A stretch of 64,000 bases of DNA from Muscardinus avellanarius (Eukaryota > Chordata > Mammalia > Rodentia > Gliridae), in assembly GCA_963383645.1 (NCBI GenBank), contig OY726565.1:37181529-37245528 (forward strand). Reading direction: 5' to 3'. Positions 46,701 to 56,884 of this stretch are shown here, one piece after another. The notes under the pieces are model-generated. The model worked only from the letters and a program-made list of their open reading frames with translations, had not been told where the DNA came from and ran no database searches. The position numbers were made by a program, and so were the translations under genes. How positions within the stretch are numbered: position 1 is the stretch's first letter; every line of letters starts with the position of its first letter.

Positions 46701-47727
46701 TTTTAATAATTTCCTGTCTTCTACTGGATTTGGGGTTCAATTGTTCCTGCTTTTCAAGGGCTTTGAGGTGTGTCATAAGGCTATTTATTTGAAGATTTTC
46801 TGTTTTTCTTATGTGAGTACTCAGTGCTATAAATTTTCCTCTTAATACTGCCTTCAAAGTGTCCCAGAGGTTTTGATATGTTGTTTCTTTATTTTCATTT
46901 GTTTCTAGAAATTTCTTGATTTAACCTCTTACATCTTCTATGACCCATCCTTCATTCAGAAGTGTGGTGTTCAGTCTCCACATGTTTATGTTGTTTCTCT
47001 GGGTCTTCTTATAGTTGATTTCTAGTTTCATTCCATTATGGTCTGAAATGACACAGGGAAGTGTGTAACATTTTTTAAATTTGCTAGTGCTCATTTTGTG
47101 TCCCAGGATGTGATCTATTTTGGAGAAGGTTCTGTGAGCAGCTGAGAAAAATGTAAACTCTGCTGTAGTTGGGTGAAATATTCTATATGTGTCCAAGAGG
47201 TCCATTTCGTTAATGGTGTTCTTTAGTTCTGAGACATCTTTACTGACCCTTTGTCTGGAAGATCGGTCTAGTATTGTGAGAGGTGTGTTGAAGTCTCCCA
47301 GTATTATTGTGTTGGGATTTATGTGTGACTTCATGTCACAAAGAGTTTGATTTATGAAAGTAGCTGCCCCTATGTTTGGGGCATAGATGTTGATTATTGT
47401 TATTTCCTCTTGCTGGACTATTCCTTTTACCAGTAAAATGTGACCTTCTTTGTCTCTTCTAATAAGTTTGGGTTTGAAATCTAACTTGTCTGATATCATA
47501 GTTGCTACTCCTGCTTGTCTTCGAGTACCATTAGCATGGATTACCTTGCTACAGCCCTTTACCTTGAGTTTGTTCCTATCTTTACTTGTAAGGTGTGTTT
47601 CTTGTAAGCAGCAGATGGATGGATTCTGGCTTTTAATCCATTTTGCCACTTTATGTCTTTTTATTGGGGAGTTGAGGCCGTTTACATTCAGTGTGATTAT
47701 AGAGAGATAATTTTTAATTCCCAACAT
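43796..47727 (-). pseudogene. L1 ORF2 (endonuclease/reverse transcriptase), disabled
   Basis: ORF2 begins at 47727. The AP-like endonuclease motifs are visible (NVNGLNSP, CLQETHL, LGDFNTPL, SDHNGMKLEI). An in-frame TAA at 46921-46923 ends the frame at codon 269; the same frame reopens 22 codons later with the reverse transcriptase, including [16 protein letters not shown] one-base deletion near 44836-44838 shifts the frame (the two other L1 copies have an extra t there). The Cys-rich C-terminus ([18 protein letters not shown]) follows another stop at 44363-44365. Confidence 0.95.
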
Positions 47728-47772
47728 GTTAAGATCTTATTTCTGTTTGAGATACTGTTTATTCTTCTTTGC

Positions 47773-48692
47773 TTAGTTGTCTGCTGGATGGGAATTCTTG
47801 TTTCTTTGGTTCTGGCGTGTATTACCCATTTCCTCTTTGCAGTTAATCTCCTTGAGTATTTTCTCTAGCGCTGGTTTTGAAGACATAAATTCCTTCAGTT
47901 GCTGTTTGTCATGGAAGCTTCTTATTTCCCCATCTAATTTGATGGATAGTTTTGCTGGGCAGGAAATTTTTGGCTGGAAGTTGTTTTCTTTCAGAGTTTG
48001 GAATATGTTACTCCAAGCCCTTCTGGCTTTCATGACTTGGTTTGGGAAGTCTGGAGTGATTCTAATTGGTTTGCCTCTTTATGTCATGTGGTCTTTTGTT
48101 TTTGTTGCCTTTAAGATTCTCTCCTTGGCTTCCACATTGGTCATTTTGACAATTATGTGGCGTGGGGATCCTCTTCTCCGATCCTGTCTAAAGGGAGTTC
48201 TATAAGTTTCCTGGACCTGTGTATCAACCTCTTGCTCTATGTTTGGAAAATTTTCTGCTATTACTTTCTTGAAGAGATTGTTGATCCCTTTGGTTTCACC
48301 TTCTTTTCCCTCCTCTATTCCAATTATTCTTAGGTTAGCTCTCTTGAAATGGGCCCATATTTCTTCAATGTCAGATTCCTGCTGTCAGGTTTTTTTTTTT
48401 CTAAATTAGAAACTATACGTTCATTTTTGTAATGATCATCTTCAAGAAGCGAGATTCTACTCTCCATGTGGTCTAATCTGTTGTTTATACTTTGATTTGA
48501 AGCCTTTACTTCATTAATTGCATCCTTTATCTCTTTTTGACTCTCTCTAAATTCTTTTCAAAAGTCCTCTATTATTTCTAAAGTTATTTTCCTAATTTGA
48601 TCTTCTAGAGATCTTTGGACTTCTGTGTTATCAGATTCTGATGTTGTGAGATTGTGGGCATTCACTGCTCCATTGTTATTTCTCTTTCCCAT
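47773..48692 (-). pseudogene. L1 ORF1 (RNA-binding protein), disabled
   Basis: ORF1 would encode the L1 RNA-binding chaperone. It starts with ATG at 48692 (MGKRNNNGAVNAHN), but codon 45 is TGA (48558-48560) and another stop, TAA, lies at 48079-48081. An A run near 48390 suggests further damage. The C-terminal part is well preserved: RRAWSNIFQTLKENNFQPKI and ELEKILKE-like motifs up to the stop at 47773. It precedes ORF2 by about 45 bp. Confidence 0.88.
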
Positions 48693-49911
48693 GATTTTGG
48701 AAGTTTGTGCCTTCTCTGGGTTCTTCCCTGAGTCACTACGAGTTCACTTAAGATGCTCTGGATCTCGAGTCTGTGGTATCTCAGTCACCACTACTCCTTT
48801 ACTGGGTTGTATCACAAAGTCTCAGACCCAGGGCGTCAATCAAGGCTGCTTAGACCGTGGGGGGTGCCAAGTTGGGGGTTCTCCAGCGGGGAGTTGTGAC
48901 TATGGTATGATATCTCTGCCACTGCCACTCCCCCACTGGGCTGCACTGCTAAAATCTCCGACCCAGGGAGACTATCTGCGCAAGTCCCTGGGAGTGCAGT
49001 ACTGGGATTTCTCCCCTAGGGGCCGCAATTTGACTCAAGCTTGTTGAGTGCGCTGATGGAGCTGTAGTGAACTCGGTGGATTCGCTGCTGCTGCCACTGG
49101 CAATATGGCACCACTGCCACACCCTCGACCGTGATGCGGCATATTTCTTCTCGGGTTTTGAGCTCTGCTCTGAGTCCTTGCCAGTTGTGCTGTGCCCGGC
49201 CCTTGGGAACTTTAGATGTTCCGTGCGCCAACAAAACTGCTGACTGCTGCCCAGCTGTTCAGCACCTGCTCACCTCAGTTCGCTGTCCACCCCTCCTCTC
49301 AGGTGCCTGGTGGCTGGTTGAGTGGATTGGTCTAAGGCCGTCCGATGAACTCGCTGCTGCCGCCAGCAGTAAGACGCTGCTTCTGAATCCTAGGCCATGA
49401 GGCCAGAGTACCTCCTCTCTGGATTTGAGCTCTGTTTTGAGTCTCCCTCCTCTCTGGAGCCTGGTGCTGCTAGGGGAGATGTAGGCCACGCCGCTCCGAC
49501 CGCTCTGCGCCACGGCTCTGGCTGCTCCACACCACAGCTCTGGCCGCTCCGGCCGCTCTACACCGCGGGTCTGGTAACTCCAGCCACTCCAGCCGTTCCG
49601 CGCCGCGGCTCTCGCTGCTCCGGCTGTTTAGGCTGCTTCACGCCGCAGCTCCAACTACTCCGCACTGCGGCTCTGGCTGCTCCGGCTGCTCCGGCCGCTC
49701 CACGCCGCGGCGGGCGCGGCACTTTGGGCTGGTTTTTTTCTGGTGTCTTGTTTTTCCAGCCCTTTTTCTCTGTCCCTTGTATTTACCGTTTTTATTTCTT
49801 TGCTGGTGGTGTTTTCTGGCTCTGAAAGGCGCTGGTTTTGTGGTAATAGAGATTGATTGTTAGCGGGACTTGTAAGTGCCGCTTTCCTCCGTCGCCATCT
49901 TCCCGGAAGTC
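48693..49911 (-). promoter_or_regulatory. L1 5'UTR / internal promoter, CpG-rich, repeat-built
   Basis: On the minus strand the element opens GACTTCCGGGAAGATGGCGA, which contains a YY1-like AAGATGGCG site a few bases from the start, as in other mammalian L1 promoters. CpG density is high, especially at 49480-49710. The region is made of repeats: two units about 267 bp apart (ttgagctctgctctgagtc at 49158 and its variant at 49425), two about 135 bp apart (ctcagacccaggg at 48821, ctccgacccaggg at 48956), and a run of roughly 39-bp units with ccgcggctctggctgctcc. Confidence 0.8.
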
Positions 49912-50613
49912 TTGAGATATGTTTCTTTTATTCTGATTCTCTGCAGTGCTTTTAGCATAAATAGATGTTAGATTTTGTCAGATGCTTTTTCAACATCTAT
50001 TGAAATGATCATGTGATTTTTGTCTTTGATTTTGTTCATGCAATGAATTACATAGATTGATTTTCATATGTTGAACAGCCTTGCATCCCTGGGATGAACC
50101 CTACCTGGTCATGGTGTATGATTTTCTTGATGTGGTTTTGAATGCGTGTTGCTAGTATTTTGTTTAGCAGTTTTGCATCCAAGTTCATCAACAATATATG
50201 CCTGTAGTTTTCCTTCCTTGAGCTGTCTTTATTTGATTTTTTGGTACTAATGTGATGTTGGCTTCGTAAAATGTATTTGGGAGAATCCTGTTTCTTTCTA
50301 TTTCATAAAATAGGTTGAGGAGTATCAGTATTAGCTCTTCTATAAAGGTTTTATAAAATTCACTTGAGAAACCATCTGATCCTGGGCTTTTCTTGGGTGT
50401 TGGCTCTTATTGCTGCTTCAATCTCTTTGATTGCTATTTGTTAGTTTAAATTTTCCATATCTTCTTGACTCAGTTCAGGAAGGTTGTATTCATCTAGAAA
50501 GTTGTCAATTTCTTCCAGATTTTCCATTTTGTTGGAGTATAGGTTTTCAAAGACGTTTCTAATAATCCTCTGAATTTCTATACTGTTGGCGGTAATATCT
50601 CCTTCAAACTCTT

Positions 50614-50783
50614 TTTGAGGTTCTGAGAACTAAACGTGGGAGCACTATACCACTGAGCTACATTCCCCAGCCTTTTCATTTTTTTTTTTTAAATACGTTG
50701 AGATTGGCCTCCAACTTGCAATCCTCCTGTTTCGGCCTCCTGAGTACTGGGATTATGTGTGTGCATCATCATATGTGGCTGGC
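50614..50783 (-). mobile_element. Old B1-dID SINE
   Basis: Reversed dimer from gaggttctgagaactaaacg to tcatcatatgtggctggct, directly abutting the broken 5' end of the older L1. Linker is shortened. Confidence 0.8.
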
Positions 50784-50857
50784 TATATTCTAGTTGAACT
50801 AACTTCAGGGTCATAAAAGGAGCAGTATATTCATTATGAAAAGGAGATAATGGGTTA

Positions 50858-50914
50858 TCTTTATTACTGGGGATTGAACTCAAAGGATTCTACCTCAGAG
50901 TTATATCCCCATTC
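50858..50914 (-). mobile_element. ID-arm fragment
   Basis: ttactggggattgaactcaa aggattctacctcagagtta is a reversed ID arm without its B1 partner. Confidence 0.65.
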
Positions 50915-51042
50915 TGAAAGCTTCCCTGTGAATAGGAGGTTGTCACCACTGAAGAACTGAATACCGATCTAACGTTCATTTTGGCATATTTTATGTAAAT
51001 TATAATGCATTCTTGTAAAATAAAGATAGGTTTTTAAAGTTT

Positions 51043-51137
51043 TTTTTTTTTTTTTTTGTCTTTTTTGGACCCAGGGATTGAACCCAGAGCGCCATACAAA
51101 GCAGGCGCTTTGCCACTGAGCTACATCCCGGCCTCTA
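51043..51137 (-). mobile_element. Monomeric tRNA-like ID SINE
   Basis: Reverse complement reads gatgtagctcagtggcaaag, cgcctgctttgtatggcg, gggttcaatccctgg, then a T-rich tail. Same type as the unit at 39421-39517. Confidence 0.85.
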
Positions 51138-51264
51138 AAGATAGGTTTTTAAATAACTATTCTAAACCAAAAGCCAAATTCTATATATAATTCTGTGGGG
51201 AAAAAAAAACTTAGAGACTGGAGGACATAAAACCTCATAATGTCAGCTCTTTGAGGGTTTCTGC

Positions 51265-51735
51265 ATACATTGGTTATCTACTGTTGTATATAAGATGACT
51301 CCAAAGTTTAGTGGCTTAAAAAGACAATAAAAAATTATTATCTCTTCCAATTTCTGTAGGTCATAAATGTATGAGTGACTTTGCTGGGTAGTCTTGGCCT
51401 AGAGTCCCTCGTAAGGTGTCAATCAAGACATCATCCAAGGCTACCACCCTCTTCAGACTTGATATGGTCTCATGAACCAGCATCTAGTATGACTTATTCA
51501 ACTGGCAAGTTAGTTATAAGGTTCAATCCTTTTTCATAGGACCTCCACAGCGGCTGCTGGAGGGTCTTCACAACATAGCAGCTGACTTTTCAGAACGATG
51601 TATCCAAGCGAACAAGGTATAAGAGGTGATACCTTTCTGACTGAGCCTCAGAACCACACATTGTCACTTCTGTAGCATCCTATGTAATTCACCCCTACAC
51701 CCCTGGTGTGGACTAGGCTACCCAGGGATGAACTT
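51265..51735 (-). mobile_element. Ancient LTR-like repeat (MaLR-type, tentative)
   Basis: tggttatctactgttgtata, agtttagtggcttaaaaaga, cttcacaacatagcagctga and cacattgtcacttctgtagc give the same order of motifs as 6841-7310. The family name is uncertain. Confidence 0.5.
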
Positions 51736-51855
51736 CAGGAGGGAAGGATCACCAGAAGGCATCTTCCAGGCTGGCTGCCATACTAAGGAATATTTTGTGT
51801 GATTTACATGATCCAAAATTCACATTTTTATTTAATACTGGTGTGGGTGGGTGTG

Positions 51856-51858
<3 letters not shown>

Positions 51859-51904
<46 letters not shown>
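51859..51904 (+). repeat. (GT)n microsatellite
   Basis: 23 GT units on the tail side of the following reversed SINE. Confidence 0.95.
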
Positions 51905-51907
<3 letters not shown>

Positions 51908-52084
51908 GCAAGAAATTGAACCTAGGGCCATTCTACTTCTAAGCTATATCTCTGGCCCCTATTTTTTATTTTTTAAATGGGAACAAAGTCTCACTAAATT
52001 ACTGAGGCTAGCTTTAAACCTACAATCCTCCTGTCTCAGCTTCCCGAGTACCAGAATTGCAGGCATGTGCCACCATGCCCAGCT
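51905..52084 (-). mobile_element. Old B1-dID SINE
   Basis: Reversed dimer from ttgcaagaaattgaacctag to gtgccaccatgcccagct; its tail is the GT array. Confidence 0.85.
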
Positions 52085-52983
52085 ACTATTATTAATCTTT
52101 ATTACTTTCTCAGGCATATAAGAAGTTATTAATAGAATATGTGCATTATTTTGCCTTGTGAATCAGAGCTGGAAAAACACAAGCCATCCAGAGATGAACT
52201 CTGTCCATATTCACAAAATATACATTACTGCATGGCTAATCCATGTCACAACTACTTCATTTGTTTCTAAAAGTTTATTTTTGAAGGCAACCACAAATTT
52301 CATGAAGGCCACCAGCAACCAGAGAAAGATACAGATCTGCTTCTTTTTTCAAATATATACTCATAGGTTTTTTTTACATAGGAGCTGATTCAAACTGAAA
52401 GCAAGTAGATATCCTGTTTTTCAAATGAAGACAGAAAGTGATAAGGTCTGATATGGCTCTGAGCTCTGTCGTTTTTATAGCAGTTTTATGAGGTAGTGTC
52501 TAAGTTTAATAAGAATCCATAGATTCAGCATTTCTGTGTGGTGAGAGAAAAATACAAAGAAAAAATCTTGACTGAAAAAGAATGTGCTTATTTCATTCTA
52601 ATGAGGACCACTGGTCAAGAGGCTATCCATCCTTGAGCTGTCTCTCTTAATTGCCCAATTTAATCACTTAAGGAAGACATAATTAGACTGATTCTTCAAG
52701 GGTTCCAATAATTCGTGTCAAGCAGAAGGTATAGAGTCTCTAATCATTTGGGAGATCACAAAATGGCTTGGGGTAAACGGAGAACTCTTTAAAATCATCT
52801 TTGCATAAGTGCCTAAATCATACAGTTGCCAAATAAATTTTAGTTTCTTCCCATCCCTCAATCTTGCCTCCCAAAATCAGTATTCTGAGTGGATTTTAAG
52901 GTCATAACCTCATAGTAACACTAAACTAAAATTGCAAGAAGCCACAATGAAGTCCCCAAGGTTTAGGAATTAAATTTCCTACA
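52085..52983. other. Intronic stretch, nothing recognised
   Basis: No repeat or coding homology; the open frame 52158-52388 lacks motifs. Confidence 0.45.
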
Positions 52984-53197
52984 TCCAGGCATGGTAGCAC
53001 ACACCTATAATCCCAGTACTTGGAAGACTGAGAAAGGAGGATGGTATTCATGGCTAGCCTCAGCAACTTAGTGAAGCCCTCCACAATTTAGCAGGACCCC
53101 CTTTCAAAATAAAAATCAATAACAAGGGCTAGGAGTCTAGCTCAGAAGTAGAATGCTCCTGAGTTCAACCCCAGTATTACAAAATAAAATAAAATAA
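52984..53197 (+). mobile_element. Old B1-dID SINE
   Basis: catccaggcatggtagcaca through gttcaaccccagtattac and an (AAAAT)n tail. Confidence 0.88.
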
Positions 53198-53343
53198 TTC
53201 ATGCTAGTTTTAATTTTACTCCAGATGTTACTTTAATGTTTTTCATAATAATAAAAAGGTGGCTATGAAATATTTTCCCTCTGTTACTGGTTTTCCTCAA
53301 GACCTTTACTTACTATGTAGATACACTTTAAAGTTCATATTTA

Positions 53344-53548
53344 GCCGGGCGTGGTGTCGCACGCTTGTAATCCCAGCATTTGGGAGGCTGAGACTGGAGG
53401 ATCACGGTTCGCGGAGAGCCTTAGCTACTTAGTGAGGCCCTCTGCAACTTAGTGAGACCCTGTTTCAGAATAAAGAATGAAAAAATAGGGCAGGGGCTGT
53501 AGCTTGGTGGTCGAATGCCCCTGGGTTCCATCCCCAGACCAAGAAAAA

Positions 53549-53599
<51 letters not shown>

Positions 53600-53803
53600 G
53601 AGGGAGGGGGGAGGGAGGGAGGGAGGGAGGGAGGGAGGGAGGGAGGGAGGGGGAGGGAGGGAGGGAGGGAGGGAGGAAGGAAGGAAGGAAGGAAGGAAGG
53701 AAGGAAGGAAGGAAGGAAGGAAAAAAATAGGGCAGACGGTGTGGCTCGGAGGTCGAATGCCCCTGGGTTCCATCCTCAGACCCGCAAAAACAAAATAAAT
53801 AAA
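53344..53803 (+). mobile_element. Composite SINE: B1-ID-microsatellite-ID
   Basis: A normal B1-dID (to about 53540) continues into a purine microsatellite and then a second ID arm (agggcagacggtgtggctcg to cctcagacccgcaaaaac). One perfect 15-bp target-site duplication, taaagttcatattta (53329-53343 and 53804-53818), encloses the whole, so it behaves as a single insertion. Confidence 0.92.
53546..53720 (+). repeat. (GAAA)n (GGGA)n (GGAA)n microsatellite
   Basis: Three successive purine tetranucleotide arrays. They create artefactual Lys/Glu/Gly-rich (+) and Pro/Leu/Ser-rich (-) open frames. Confidence 0.97.
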
Positions 53804-54171
53804 TAAAGTTCATATTTACCCCAACTACCAAAGGAGCTATTTTTTCATTGACAAATAAAGTTATATATATTTATTCTTTACATGTTGTTTTAAAGTATGT
53901 ATACATTATGGAATGGCCAATTGAAATGGCTTGATTGAGTAAATTAATATGTGTACTATTTCACACTTGTCATTTTTGTGGTGAGAACACTTAAAACCCT
54001 CTCTCATCGTGTTATACAATGCGTCTCCTGAACTTGTTCCTCCCAGCTGGAATTTTGTTTCCTTTGAACCCCCAAAGATATCTTGGGGCCCGGTGATCAA
54101 CATCATTCTACTCTCTCAAATGAGTTCAACTTCTTAAGATTCCACATGTGAATGGGAAGAAAAAGTGGTAT

Positions 54172-54342
54172 TATCCTCCTGAGACGAGGGATTGTGGGTT
54201 TGAGAATAGTTTCAGCAACTAAGCAAGACCCTAGGCACCTTAGTGAGATCCTGTTTCAAAGTAAAAAATAAAAAGGGCTGCGGTAGAGCTCAGAGGTAGA
54301 ATGTCCCTGGGTTCAGTCCCCAGTATAAAAATAAATAGATAA
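54172..54342 (+). mobile_element. 5'-truncated B1-dID SINE
   Basis: Starts within the B1 arm (tatcctcctgagacgaggga) and includes the linker and an ID arm ending cagtccccagtat. 53819-54171 before it is unassigned. Confidence 0.82.
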
Positions 54343-54668
54343 ATGACTGTGTGAATGAAGTGTCTAAAATTGTGTTGGGTTTCCCCTAGATGTATGTTTT
54401 GGCATGTAAACGCATTTAAATGAGAGCATGAGCTACTTTCAGGCAAGTGGTGATAGTCACATCTGCTTGCACCAGCTCGATGCTTTTTTTGTATAGATGT
54501 AATAGGGGAAGGTTGTCTGCCGTGTGTCTCAGACATAGAGCCAACGGTCCTTTTCTTTCAGCAGTCACCAACTTAAGCTTTAACCCTATACTCCTGCCTC
54601 AGAAGATTACCTAAATTACTAACAAGGAGTCATTGTCATTTCTGCTACATGGTTCCTCATTAGACAGA

Positions 54669-54869
54669 TTTTTTTTTTTTTTTTTTTGTGGTACTGGGGT
54701 TCCTGGAAGCCCTTCTACCTCCGGGCTACATTCCCAGACCTATTTTTAAATTTTTATTTGGAAACAGGGTCTCCTAAGCCAGCGCGCATGGCTGGCTTCG
54801 AACCTGCGCGATCCTCCTGTCTCCGCCTCCCAAGCGCAGGGATTACATGCGTGCGCCACCACACCTGGC
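54669..54869 (-). mobile_element. Young palindromic B1-dID SINE, long-loop type
   Basis: Complete reversed copy between target-site duplications tagacaga (54661-54668 and 54870-54877). The loop reads cgcgcatggc. Confidence 0.94.
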
Positions 54870-55266
54870 TAGACAGAATATTTAATATGATCGCATAAAG
54901 GATAAAATGAGCAGAACACTGATAGTCTACCATCCGCACTCCCACAGCACGAGCTTCAGCAGTCAGGTGTATTTTACCACTGTCAAGCTTCATAAAGTGA
55001 GGAGTGGTTCTACAATCACACTCCCTCAACTCCTAGGACAAATTTCCATACTGAGATGGATTTAGGACTCCCCCTCAACCCTTCCACTACAGCTACTCCA
55101 TGCCTGAGTTCTCTGATTTATCCTTTGGTTGGCTAAAACAGATAATCAGGTTTCTTCTGTTTTGTGGCGTGGGGGCGTAGACATTTTTATGTGCCTTTCT
55201 TTTTCTAACTAGCTACTCAGATTTTATTTTGCTTTGCTTTTTTCAATTCTTAAGGTTTAGTAATTT

Positions 55267-55325
55267 CCTTCTTTCTTTTCCTTCCTTTCTCCCTTTCTTC
55301 TTTCCTTCCTTCCTTTCTTTTTTTC
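55267..55325 (+). repeat. Pyrimidine-rich (CTTT/CCTT)n tract
   Basis: Imperfect ctttc, cttcc repeats. 54878-55266 before it has nothing named. Confidence 0.85.
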
Positions 55326-55346
55326 TTGGCTTTTTGTTTTGTGTTC

Positions 55347-55542
55347 TGGGGGGGATTTTTTGGTACTGAAGATTGAACCCAGGAGCATACTATATATATA
55401 AGGTGTACCCCCACCTTTTGTTTTGTTTCATTTTGTTGTAAAACAGGGTCTCACTAAATTGTTGAGGGTCTCACTAAGTTGCTGAGGCTGGCCTCCAACC
55501 TGCCATCCCACTTCCCAAGTACTGGGATCACAGGTGGGCACA
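55347..55542 (-). mobile_element. Old B1-dID SINE
   Basis: Reversed dimer from ggggggattttttggtactg to gggatcacaggtgggcaca. Confidence 0.85.
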
Positions 55543-55574
55543 CTCCACTGATAATTTCTTTCTTGATATGTGTC

Positions 55575-55830
55575 TCCAGTCCATCCGGCTGCATTTCTCA
55601 CAGTTCTGGCGGTTCAGAGTTCTAAGACAAGGAACCAACAGGTTAGGGTTGAATGAGGACCCATTCCTCCTCTTCATCAGCACCTTCTCTCTGCACCTGA
55701 ACATGTCAGAAGGACTAGCTAGCTCTCTTTTTTAAGAACATTAATTGAAATCAGAGGGGCTGACCACCTGCCAACAGCCCCACTCTAATACAGTCATCTT
55801 GTGGGTTAGGATGTCAGTGTATGAATTCTA
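55575..55830 (-). mobile_element. MaLR-like LTR fragment (tentative)
   Basis: ctgcatttctcacagttctg gcggttcagagttctaagac and the purine/pyrimidine layout that follows resemble a reversed MST/MLT LTR. 55831-56229 after it is unassigned. Confidence 0.45.
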
Positions 55831-56229
55831 GGAAGACACAGCATGCAGACAGTAGCAAGGGCTGGATCTTTCCATGACCGATTCCACTTGGACTCATTTT
55901 CTATAATCTGAACTTCTAAATTCGAGTTATTTGTTTTCATATATTGGAAAAATCTGTTTCTTCTGCCATAGCTAGGAGGGATTTTTCTGATCCATTGTTC
56001 GGTTGTTTTCTTATTTAAGAACACAAATTATATAGATATTGCCTCTCATTTGTCTTCTGCATTTCTGATCTTTTCTATGATCTGTTTCTTTGTTCTTTTT
56101 CTATTTTATAATTGTTTCCTCTCAGTAAGCTTGTCAGTATTTGTCTGGCTTTCTTCAGTCATTTTTATCCCATTTTAATTATTTTGAATAAATAAAAATA
56201 AGGAAATCCTTTTAAAAGTCAAATAGGGT

Positions 56230-56519
56230 GCTGGGCATTGGTGCACATCTGTATCAGGGAGGCTGAGACAGAAAGTTTTCAGGCCAAGGCCCGCCTCAGC
56301 AACTTAGTGAGACCGTCAGCAACCTAACAAGACCCTGTTTTAGTTTATTTATTTATTTTTTTAATTATTGGTGCATTGTAATTATACATCATTCTGAGGT
56401 ACCGGATTGTAAAGCCATGCGTGCATACATCACTCATTTAGCCCCTAAGACTGTTTCAAAATGAAACGGGTTGGGTGTGTAGCTCTGAAGTAGAATGCCA
56501 CTGGGTTCAATCCCTAGTA

Positions 56520-56520
<1 letters not shown>
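56230..56520 (+). mobile_element. B1-dID SINE split by a tiny L1
   Basis: B1 arm and linker (tgctgggcattggtgcacat to ctaacaagaccctgttt, 56230-56340), then after 56451 the rest of the linker and ID arm. Its tail is a CA array. Confidence 0.88.
56341..56446 (-). mobile_element. 106-bp L1 3' end inside a SINE
   Basis: ttattggtgcattgtaatta tacatc through catacatcactcatttagcc is only the last part of an L1. Flanks aagaccctgttt and aagactgttt are an imperfect duplication of SINE sequence. Confidence 0.85.

Positions 56521-56559
<39 letters not shown>
56521..56559 (+). repeat. (CA)n microsatellite
   Basis: 19 CA units replacing the A tail of the SINE that ends at 56520. Confidence 0.95.
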
Positions 56560-56561
<2 letters not shown>

Positions 56562-56884
56562 CAAGGCAAAGGAGGTTTCCATTTCCCAGGAAGATAAATA
56601 AATGTACTTTTTTTTTCCCTTTCCCTTCTGCTAAATACAATTACATATCATGAACATTATATAGAAAGCAAACACGAGAACACTAAAAGGTGGAGAGGAA
56701 AGGCCAGCTCCAACTCGGGCCCTGAGGACCTTGGGAATGACGTGATAGTGGCCTCCGGAGTTTCATTTTTTACCATATTCCCTAAACTGAAAAGGCACTT
56801 GGAGAAATAAGAATTCAGAAAAACATACTGTTGAGAGAATAAGGGAAAAAAATACATACTGGGAGAAAATACTTGTGAATCCCA

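Larger units (their letters stand above)
43649..49911 (-). mobile_element. Full-length L1 retrotransposon (6.26 kb)
   Basis: A complete LINE-1 on the minus strand: 5'UTR 48693-49911, ORF1 to about 47773, a spacer of about 45 bp, ORF2 47727-43796, then 3'UTR and A tail to 43649. A 21-bp perfect target-site duplication (ttgagatatgtttctttta plus two bases) lies at 43628-43648 and 49912-49932, inside an older L1. It provides its own reverse transcription machinery by family role, but both ORFs carry disabling changes here, so this copy is inferred inactive. Confidence 0.97.
40449..50606 (-). mobile_element. Older L1, split by four SINEs and a full-length L1
   Basis: The 3' end and tail lie at about 40449-40470. 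L1 sequence then runs to 43648 and resumes at 49912 without loss, ending truncated near 50606. Alignment to the inner full-length L1 confirms continuity: the two halves meet inside the ORF2 reverse transcriptase region (cttgagatatgtttctttta). ORF2 fragments are readable in broken frames (40946-41245: [19 protein letters not shown]). Confidence 0.92.

Noticed and set aside
53421..53831. Long Pro/Leu/Ser/Phe-rich and Lys/Glu/Gly-rich open frames on both strands
   Set aside because: They translate the purine tetranucleotide arrays at 53546-53720; no start context, splice site or family.
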